Assembly: GCA_019348095.1 (NCBI GenBank)
Contig: JAHWKC010000169.1
Span: 1 to 5,576 of the forward strand
Source of the DNA: Pseudomonadota bacterium
Lineage (GTDB): Bacteria > Pseudomonadota > Gammaproteobacteria > Xanthomonadales > Xanthomonadaceae
Direction: 5' to 3'
Length of the DNA stretch: 5,576 nucleotides
A program made the translations under genes and the position numbers. This document shows positions 1 through 5,576 of the stretch, piece after piece. Each line of letters begins with the position of its first letter. Within the stretch, counting starts at the first letter, position 1. The notes beneath the pieces are model-generated. The model was not told the origin of the DNA. It did not search any database and saw only the letters and a list, made by a program, of their open reading frames with translations.

Positions 1-20
1 TGCCCGGGATTGAACAAAGC

Positions 21-42
21 AGCCGAGAAAGCTCGGCTCTAC
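21..42 (-). repeat. GTAG-headed REP-like hairpin (SMAG type)
   Basis: Read on the minus strand, this is the tetranucleotide GTAG followed by AGCCGAG, a four-base loop CTTT, and CTCGGCT. That gives a perfect 7-bp stem directly preceded by GTAG. This is the layout of the small REP elements called SMAG in Stenotrophomonas maltophilia, and of related RAYT-associated REPs in Xanthomonadaceae. On the plus strand no T-run follows the stem, so it is a poor rho-independent terminator for a gene entering from the left. Assignment to the REP class is by pattern; I could not count copies in a genome. Confidence 0.6.
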
Positions 43-146
43 GGGTGTCGCCGGAGCACGCCTGACCATCAAGTGGTGACCTCCGGCAGGTTGGATCGGT
101 CCCGCGCCGCAGTCACACTGAGGCCCTTGTCGCGTCCGGGTAGCCC

Positions 147-1394
147 ATGAGCACCTCTGCCGATCTGCTGAAGGAACTGCGCATCGACCGGAGCGCCCCG
201 CCGCCGCCCTCGCGGCGCCGACTGTGGATCGCTCTTGCGATCGTCGGCGCCGTCTTGGCCGTCGGTCTTGTCGGTTGGATCTTGTTCGGCCGCGACGATG
301 CGCCACAGGTGCGCACCGCGAGGGCGGTCGAGATCGGCGGCGGCAATGGCGGCGTCTCGGTGCTCGACGCCACCGGCTACGTGGTTGCGCGGCGCATCGC
401 GACGATATCGGCCAAGATCACCGGCCGGGTCCGCGAGGTGCGGATCGAGGAAGGCCAGCACGTAAAGGCCGGCGAGGTGATGGCCACGCTCGACCCGGTC
501 GATGCCGACGCCGCGCGCGACCTCGCCGCCGCGCAACTGGCCGCCGCGCGCAGCCAGAGCGGCAGCGTGCAGGCACAACTGCGCGAGGCCAAGGCCAACG
601 CGACCCGACTGGCCTCGCTGGTCGAAGGGCAACTGGTGTCGCAAGCACAGTTCGATCAGGCCATGGCCCAACGCGACGCGCTGCGCGCGCAACTGGTGAC
701 CGCGCGGCGCAATGCGCAGGTGGCCAGTGATCAGTTGCGCATCGCCGAGAATGGCGTCGACAACACGGTGATCCGCGCGCCCTTCGCCGGGGTGGTGATC
801 GCCAAGGCGGCGCAACCGGGCGAAATCGTCTCGCCGCTGTCGGCCGGCGGCGGCTTTACCCGCACCGGCATCGGCACCGTGGTCGACATGGACTCGCTGG
901 AGGTCGAGGTCGACGTCGGCGAGGCCTACATCGGCCGGGTGCAGCCGGAGATGCCGGTGGAGGCCACGCTCAATGCCTACCCCGACTGGAAGATCCCCGG
1001 CGAGGTCATCGCGATCGTGCCGACCGCCGATCGCGGCAAGGCGACCATCAAGGTGCGGATCGCGCTGAACGCGCGCGATGCGCGCATCGTGCCGGACATG
1101 GGCGTGCGGGTGAGCTTTCTGGAAACGGCCCCGCCTGCCGACGCCGACGCGCCACCGCCGGGCGTGCTGGTACCGGGCTCGGCGATCCTCGTGCGCGACA
1201 ACGAGCAGGTCGCCTTCGTCATCGCCGGCGGTGAGGTCCAGCAGCGTACGCTGCAGCTCGGGCGCACCCTGGGCGAGGATCGCGAGGTGACCCGCGGCCT
1301 GGCCGGCGGCGAAGTGGTGGTGCTCGATCCGCCGGAGGATCTGATGGATGGGATGAGCGTGCGGGTCGCTGATGAGGCCGGCGATGAGGACTAG
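147..1394 (+). CDS. HlyD/MacA-family periplasmic adaptor (membrane fusion protein)
   Basis: A 415-residue membrane fusion protein, expected to be anchored in the inner membrane and to span the periplasm, coupling the ABC exporter encoded downstream to an outer-membrane channel. A basic, proline-rich cytoplasmic stretch (18-25, PPPPSRRR) precedes one membrane helix at about 26-47. A first lipoyl-like half lies at about 84-118 (ITGRVREVRIEEGQHVKAGE). A long Ala/Gln/Arg-rich segment at about 119-205 looks like the alpha-helical coiled-coil hairpin. The second lipoyl half begins at I209 (IRAPFAGVV). A beta-barrel follows at about 230-330 and a membrane-proximal domain to the end. There is no lipobox cysteine, so it is helix-anchored. 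The start is well fixed: an in-frame TAG lies two codons upstream (141-143) and the next in-frame Met is at residue 112. The Shine-Dalgarno is poor (only GGG at 138-140). It is a little longer than typical MacA (about 370 residues). The family is clear; the substrate is unknown. Confidence 0.92.
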   Translation: MSTSADLLKELRIDRSAPPPPSRRRLWIALAIVGAVLAVGLVGWILFGRDDAPQVRTARAVEIGGGNGGVSVLDATGYVVARRIATISAKITGRVREVRIEEGQHVKAGEVMATLDPVDADAARDLAAAQLAAARSQSGSVQAQLREAKANATRLASLVEGQLVSQAQFDQAMAQRDALRAQLVTARRNAQVASDQLRIAENGVDNTVIRAPFAGVVIAKAAQPGEIVSPLSAGGGFTRTGIGTVVDMDSLEVEVDVGEAYIGRVQPEMPVEATLNAYPDWKIPGEVIAIVPTADRGKATIKVRIALNARDARIVPDMGVRVSFLETAPPADADAPPPGVLVPGSAILVRDNEQVAFVIAGGEVQQRTLQLGRTLGEDREVTRGLAGGEVVVLDPPEDLMDGMSVRVADEAGDED

Positions 1395-1403
1395 AAGCGA
1401 AGG

Positions 1404-1517
1404 TGCGCTTTGTTCGTCAATCCCGAAAATGCAGGAATGACGGCTGAAAGCAGGAACAAGCGACAGCACACGCAAGAACACAACGGCTTCCTGCTGGCGC
1501 AGGAATGACAAAGCGCA
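1404..1517. repeat. Degenerate palindromic repeat pair (BIME/MITE-like) inside the operon
   Basis: This element fills most of the 151-base gap between the adaptor and ATPase genes. Its ends form a perfect 10-bp inverted repeat: TGCGCTTTGT at 1404-1413 and ACAAAGCGCA at 1508-1517. Inside are an imperfect hairpin (1416-1425 with 1432-1441, two mismatches) and a perfect 7-bp hairpin (TTCCTGC 1488-1494, loop TGGC, GCAGGAA 1499-1505). The 11-mer GCAGGAATGAC occurs twice, at 1431-1441 and 1499-1509, and GCAGGAA once more at 1450-1456. The pattern resembles the GTCATTCC...GGAATGAC repeats scattered between genes in Xanthomonadaceae, here decayed. I see no obvious target-site duplication. It could act as an mRNA stability or attenuation element, but that is inference. 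Confidence 0.6.
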
Positions 1518-1545
1518 AACCAACGTCATCACGAGGGACGCATCG

Positions 1546-2256
<711 letters not shown>

Positions 2257-2306
2257 GCGCAGCAGACGAAGCCGGTAGCGGTAGCGCAAGGCTTGAGGGA
2301 CCGAAC

Positions 2307-3464
2307 ATGAAATACCTGCACCTGATCTGGGCCGCGCTGTTCCGCAGCAAGACCCGCACGCTGCTCACGCTGCTGTCGGTGGTCACTGCGTTCCTGCTGT
2401 TCGGCATGCTCGACTCGGTGCGCCTGGCATTCAGCGCCGGCACCAACGTCGCCGGTTACGACCGGCTCGTGGTCGCCTCGCGCCTGTCAATCACGCAGAT
2501 GCTGCCGATCAGCCTGGAGGCCCGGATCGCGGCGACGCCGGGCGTGCAGAAGGTCGTCCACATGGCCTGGTTCGGCGGCGTCTACCGCGAGCAGAGCAAC
2601 TTCTTCCCGAGCATGTCGACCGGTCCGGGTTTCTTCGAGCTGTACCCGGAATACGACATCGACCCGGCGCAGCTGCAGGCATTCGCCGCCACCCGCGACG
2701 GTGCGGTGGTCGGCGCCGCGCTGGCCGAGCGCTACGGCTGGAAGCTCGGCGACGTGGTGCCGCTGCAGGCGACGATCTTCCCGACCCAGGGCAGCAACGA
2801 CTGGGCATTCAAGCTCGTCGGCATCTTCGAGGTCCGCGACCAGAAACGGCGCGGCGAGGAGAACCAGTTCCTGTTCCGCTGGGACTACTTCGACCAGGCC
2901 AACGACTTCGTCAAGAACCGGGTCGGCTGGTACATGGTCAAGCTCGAAGACCCCGACCGTGCGACCGAGGTGGCGCGCGCGATCGACGCGCTCTCGGAGA
3001 ACTCCGACCACGAGACCAAGACCCAGACCGAGCAGGCGTTCAACCAGGCAATGGTCAAGCAGTTCGCCGACATCGGCCTGATCGTCACCGCGATCATGGC
3101 CGCGGTGTTCTTCACCCTGCTGTTGCTGACCGGCAACACGATGGCGCAGGCGGTGCGCGAGCGGATCCCGGAACTGGCGGTGCTCAAGACGATTGGTTTC
3201 AGCAACCGCAGCGTGCTGTGGCTGGTGCTGGGCGAATCGGTGCTGCTGGTCGTGCTGGGCGGGGTGATCGGGCTTCTGATTGCCTCCTTCCTGATCGCCG
3301 GGGTGGCCGCGGCCAGCGGCGGCATGATCCAGTTGGACACGGTCCCGGCCGCAACCTGGCTGATGGGCATCGGCCTGATGCTCGCAATCGGGCTCGCGGT
3401 CGGCCTGCTGCCGGCGCTGCGCGCAATGCGGCTCAACATCGTCGATGCACTGGCCGGCCGCTGA
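2307..3464 (+). CDS. ABC transporter permease A, FtsX/MacB fold
   Basis: A 385-residue inner-membrane permease with type VII topology. A basic amphipathic N-terminus (about 9-18, [10 protein letters not shown]) leads into the first membrane helix at about 18-38. A large periplasmic domain (about 40-253) follows; it fits the MacB_PCD type and is rich in aromatic and charged residues. Three C-terminal helices lie at about 256-277, 302-336 (long, or helix plus re-entrant part) and 351-370. Between the second and third helices lies the conserved cytoplasmic coupling segment [15 protein letters not shown] (284-298), which should contact the ATPase. The protein ends with PALRAMRL (369-376) and a short tail typical of this family. 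The start has GAGGGA (2295-2300) six bases upstream, the same motif as before the ATPase gene. It lies 50 bases after the ATPase and 13 before permease B, so co-transcription is likely. Substrate unknown. Confidence 0.92.
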   Translation: MKYLHLIWAALFRSKTRTLLTLLSVVTAFLLFGMLDSVRLAFSAGTNVAGYDRLVVASRLSITQMLPISLEARIAATPGVQKVVHMAWFGGVYREQSNFFPSMSTGPGFFELYPEYDIDPAQLQAFAATRDGAVVGAALAERYGWKLGDVVPLQATIFPTQGSNDWAFKLVGIFEVRDQKRRGEENQFLFRWDYFDQANDFVKNRVGWYMVKLEDPDRATEVARAIDALSENSDHETKTQTEQAFNQAMVKQFADIGLIVTAIMAAVFFTLLLLTGNTMAQAVRERIPELAVLKTIGFSNRSVLWLVLGESVLLVVLGGVIGLLIASFLIAGVAAASGGMIQLDTVPAATWLMGIGLMLAIGLAVGLLPALRAMRLNIVDALAGR

Positions 3465-3470
3465 GCGGAG
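3465..3470 (+). promoter_or_regulatory. Ribosome binding site deciding the permease B start
   Basis: GCGGAG directly follows the stop codon of permease A, seven bases before ATG 3478. An earlier in-frame ATG at 3445 lies inside permease A and would add 11 polar, unconserved-looking residues ([11 protein letters not shown]). The position of this site favours the 3478 start, giving a protein that begins MNRLKKWLG. Confidence 0.65.
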
Positions 3471-3477
3471 AACACAC

Positions 3478-4794
3478 ATGAACCGACTGAAGAAATGGCT
3501 GGGCAACCTGGGCGTGGTGCTGGCGCTGGCCGCGGGGCTGGCGGCATGGACCTACCTGCCGTGGTACGGCGTGCTGGCGCTGTTGGCGGCACTGGCCGCG
3601 TGGCTGCTGCTGAGCCGGGCCGGGCAGCAGACCCTGGCGGTCGCGGGCATCGGCATCACCACCCTGCCGCAACGCTGGGGGGCGTCGTCGGTGGTCGTGG
3701 TCGGCATCGCCGGCGTGGTCGGCGTGCTGGTGGCGATGCTGGCGATGGGCGAAGGTTTCCAGGCCACGCTGCGCGGCACCGGCAGCACCGATACTGCGAT
3801 CATCCTGCGCGGTGGCTCGCAGGCCGAAACCAACTCGGTGATCAGCCGCGACCAGGTGCCGCTGATCACCAGCCTGCCCGGCATCGCCCAGGGCGCCGAC
3901 GGCCGGCCGCTGGTGTCGCCGGAGCTGTCGCAGGTGGTGAACATGGTCACCCGCGCCGACGGCACCGACGCCAATGCGCAGCTGCGCGGGGTCGGCGACA
4001 CGGCTTGGGCGGTGCGTCCGCAGATCGAGCTGGTGCAGGGGCGCAGGTTCGAGACCGGCCGCCGCGAGCTGGTCGTCGGGCAAGGCGCGCAGAAGCAGTA
4101 CGTCGGCCTGGAGCTTGGCAACCAGCTCGAGTTGGCCAACCAGATGTGGACCGTGGTCGGCGTGTTCGCCTCCGGCGATTCGCACGAGTCCGAGCTGTGG
4201 GCCGATGCGGAAACGCTCGCGTCGACCTACCAGCGCACCTCCTACCAGTCGGTCACGGCCAAGTTGGCTGGCGCTGACGGCTTTCGCCAGCTCAAGGCGG
4301 CGATGGCCGCCGATCCGCGGCTCAAGCTCGATGTCACCACCACGCGCGACTACTACAGCAAGCAGTCCGAGGGCCTTACCAAGATCATCCGGATACTCGG
4401 CACGGTGGTCGGCACGATCATGGCGATCGGCGCGGTGTTCGGCGCGCTCAACACGATGTACGCCGCGGTCGCCGGCCGTGCCCGCGAGATCGCGACCATG
4501 CGCGCGCTGGGCTTCCGCGGGCTGCCGGTGGTGGTCGCGGTGATGCTGGAGACGATGCTGCTGGCGCTGCTCGGCGGGCTGCTCGGCGCCGGCGTGGCGT
4601 GGCTGGTGTTCAACGGCTACAGCGTGTCGACCTTGAGCTCGAACTTCAGCCAGGTGGTGTTTCAGTTCCGGGTCTCGCCCGAACTGCTGTGGACCGGGCT
4701 GAAGTGGGCGCTCGGCATCGGCCTGGTCGGCGGCCTGTTCCCCGCGCTTCGGGCTGCGCGGCTGCCGGTGACCGAGGCGCTGCGCGCGGCGTGA
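3478..4794 (+). CDS. ABC transporter permease B, FtsX/MacB fold with extra N-terminal helices
   Basis: A 438-residue second permease, expected to pair with permease A. It opens with two hydrophobic segments (about 10-26 and 29-46) that the four-helix FtsX/MacB core does not have. The usual first core helix is at about 70-91 (VVVVGIAGVVGVLVAMLAMG), then a periplasmic domain at about 95-300 that includes AIILRGGSQAETNS. Three C-terminal helices lie at about 304-326, 348-378 and 405-421. The coupling segment AREIATMRALGF (335-346) and the closing PALRAARL (422-429) match the positions of the same motifs in permease A, while the periplasmic sequences differ strongly. The two permeases are therefore diverged paralogues forming a likely heterodimer, like LolC and LolE. 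ATG 3478 was chosen over 3445 because of the ribosome binding site just after the permease A stop. The gene ends 10 bases from the stop of the convergent rarD-like gene. Substrate unknown. Confidence 0.92.
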   Translation: MNRLKKWLGNLGVVLALAAGLAAWTYLPWYGVLALLAALAAWLLLSRAGQQTLAVAGIGITTLPQRWGASSVVVVGIAGVVGVLVAMLAMGEGFQATLRGTGSTDTAIILRGGSQAETNSVISRDQVPLITSLPGIAQGADGRPLVSPELSQVVNMVTRADGTDANAQLRGVGDTAWAVRPQIELVQGRRFETGRRELVVGQGAQKQYVGLELGNQLELANQMWTVVGVFASGDSHESELWADAETLASTYQRTSYQSVTAKLAGADGFRQLKAAMAADPRLKLDVTTTRDYYSKQSEGLTKIIRILGTVVGTIMAIGAVFGALNTMYAAVAGRAREIATMRALGFRGLPVVVAVMLETMLLALLGGLLGAGVAWLVFNGYSVSTLSSNFSQVVFQFRVSPELLWTGLKWALGIGLVGGLFPALRAARLPVTEALRAA

Positions 4795-4814
4795 GGCGGG
4801 CGCGTCAGCCCACC
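4795..4814. terminator. Weak hairpin at convergent gene ends
   Basis: GGCGGGC... at 4795-4801 (starting GG, then CGGGC) can pair with 4808-4814 (GCCCACC) with one C/A mismatch and a six-base loop. It covers the 10-base gap between the permease B stop and the rarD-like stop and runs into the end of that gene. No T-run follows on either strand, so it is at best a weak bidirectional terminator; chance pairing in GC-rich DNA is possible. Confidence 0.25.
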
Positions 4815-5576
4815 GCGACCGGCGACCGGCGCGCGCGCCGCAGGCCGTCGCCGGCGTAGATCGCAAGCGCGAGCCAGATCAGCACGAAACCGATCGCCCG
4901 GTCGCGGCCGAACGGCTCGCCGAACACCAGCACGCCGCACAGCAGTTGCAGGGTCGGGGCGACGTATTGCAGCAGCCCCACGGTCGACAACGGCACCCGC
5001 CGCACGGCATACGCAAAGCCGATCAGCGGCAGCGCGGTCAGGGCGCCACCGAGCACCAGCAGCAGGTCCAGCCAAGGCCACCACGCGCCCAGCACGCCGC
5101 CCTGGCCATGCCATTCGCCCCACAGCAGCAGCGCCAGCGCCGGCAGCAGCAGATAGCTGCTCTCGATGCCCAGCCCCGGCAACGAGTCGATCGCGGTGAC
5201 CTTGCGCAGCAGGCCGTACATCCCGAACGAGCCCGCCAGCGCCAGCGCGATCCACGGAAAGCTGCCGTAATGGAACGTCAGCCACAGCACGCCGGCGGCG
5301 GCGCAGGCCACCGCCACCCATTGCCCCCGGCTGAGCCGCTCGCGCAGCAGCAACACGCCCAGCACCACGTTGAGCAGCGGGTTGATGAAGTAGCCCAGGC
5401 TGGCCTCGACCACGTGCCCGGCGTTGACCGCCCAGATGTACAGCCCCCAGTTGAACGCGATGAAAAGCCCGCTCAGCGCCAGCATCGCCGCGATGCGGGG
5501 CCGCTTCGCGTCGGAAGGCGACGACGCGGTGAGGTTCGCGCTCCAGACCCTGCGGCTCGGCGGGTCGACCTTCTCC
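4805..5576 (-). CDS. rarD: RarD-type EamA/DMT transporter, 5' end beyond the window
   Basis: A multi-spanning inner-membrane protein of the drug/metabolite transporter (EamA) superfamily. The reading frame is open to the right edge, giving 256 visible residues. The first ATG in view (complement of 5483-5485) is internal: about 30 residues precede it (…SDAKRPRIAA), and by comparison with Escherichia coli RarD (about 295 residues) some 40-45 N-terminal residues lie outside the window. The segment FNWGLYIWAVNAGHVVEASL (41-60 of the fragment) and the following GYFINPLLNVVLG match RarD closely as I recall it. The second EamA half includes STVGLLQYVAPTLQLL and ends with IWLALAIYAGDGLRR plus a basic tail. 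RarD's substrate is not established; the name comes from reported chloramphenicol-related phenotypes. It is convergent with the ABC operon and so probably not part of it. Confidence 0.9.
   Translation of the reverse strand, partial: EKVDPPSRRVWSANLTASSPSDAKRPRIAAMLALSGLFIAFNWGLYIWAVNAGHVVEASLGYFINPLLNVVLGVLLLRERLSRGQWVAVACAAAGVLWLTFHYGSFPWIALALAGSFGMYGLLRKVTAIDSLPGLGIESSYLLLPALALLLWGEWHGQGGVLGAWWPWLDLLLVLGGALTALPLIGFAYAVRRVPLSTVGLLQYVAPTLQLLCGVLVFGEPFGRDRAIGFVLIWLALAIYAGDGLRRARRSPVAVG

Noticed and set aside
1..17. GTTCAATCCCGGGC on the minus strand resembles a tRNA T-loop
   Set aside because: The flanking bases do not form the required 5-bp T-stem, and the DNA to its right contains a REP hairpin and no other tRNA arms.
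63..79. Imperfect palindrome around ACCA...TGGT in the adaptor leader, a possible operator
   Set aside because: Only a 4-bp core plus one wobble pair and a mismatch; too weak to call a binding site without a regulator or comparative data.
91..119. Possible sigma-70 promoter (TTGGAT, 17-base spacer, CACACT) before the adaptor
   Set aside because: Only three of six bases match in each box by my count, which is no better than chance in this sequence. The true promoter may be here or further left.
2257..2306. Tandem GTAGCG GTAGCG (2275-2286) between ATPase and permease A
   Set aside because: Two 6-base copies are too short to distinguish from chance, and no stem follows the GTAG as in a REP element.
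3445..3477. Earlier ATG for permease B, overlapping permease A
   Set aside because: It lies within the coding end of permease A, lacks a convincing ribosome binding site and adds a polar stretch, whereas ATG 3478 has GCGGAG at good spacing.
2487..4866. Long minus-strand open frames (2487-3506 and 3433-4866) opposite the two permeases
   Set aside because: Their translations are His/Arg/Gln-rich, low in complexity and without membrane or domain character, while the opposite strand encodes clear permeases with ribosome binding sites.

Overview
This window is GC-rich (about two thirds G+C by eye) and looks like the chromosome of a gammaproteobacterium, most likely Xanthomonadaceae/Lysobacteraceae (Stenotrophomonas, Lysobacter, Xanthomonas and relatives). 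The lineage call rests on base composition, the RarD-type protein, and two short palindromic repeats of kinds I associate with that family: a GTAG-headed hairpin at the left edge and a GCAGGAATGAC-type repeat pair inside the operon. It is an inference, not a database result.

Layout: positions 1-146 are non-coding and carry a GTAG-type REP hairpin (21-42) and the leader of the first gene. Four genes then read rightwards: an HlyD/MacA-type periplasmic adaptor (147-1394), a stand-alone MacB/LolD-type ABC ATPase (1546-2256), and two different FtsX/MacB-fold permeases (2307-3464 and 3478-4794). The 151-base gap between adaptor and ATPase holds a degenerate palindromic element of about 114 bases. 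The other gaps are 50 and 13 bases. A fifth gene, the C-terminal part of a RarD-type EamA/DMT transporter, reads leftwards from the right edge and ends 10 bases from the last permease stop, so the two transcription units converge.

How the genes fit together: by family knowledge, the ATPase should form a homodimer that energises a heterodimer of the two permeases (type VII, 'mechanotransmission' ABC architecture, as in MacB and LolCDE). The adaptor should link this inner-membrane complex across the periplasm, usually to a TolC-like outer-membrane channel. No such channel gene lies in the window. The substrate cannot be read from the sequence. The unit resembles MacAB with the ATPase and membrane parts split into separate genes and the permease duplicated and diverged. 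I see no RNA gene, CRISPR array, insertion sequence or phage gene, and nothing I can defend as a wholly undescribed system. The most interesting points are the repeat element inside the operon and the asymmetry of the two permeases, the second of which has an extra N-terminal hydrophobic hairpin.
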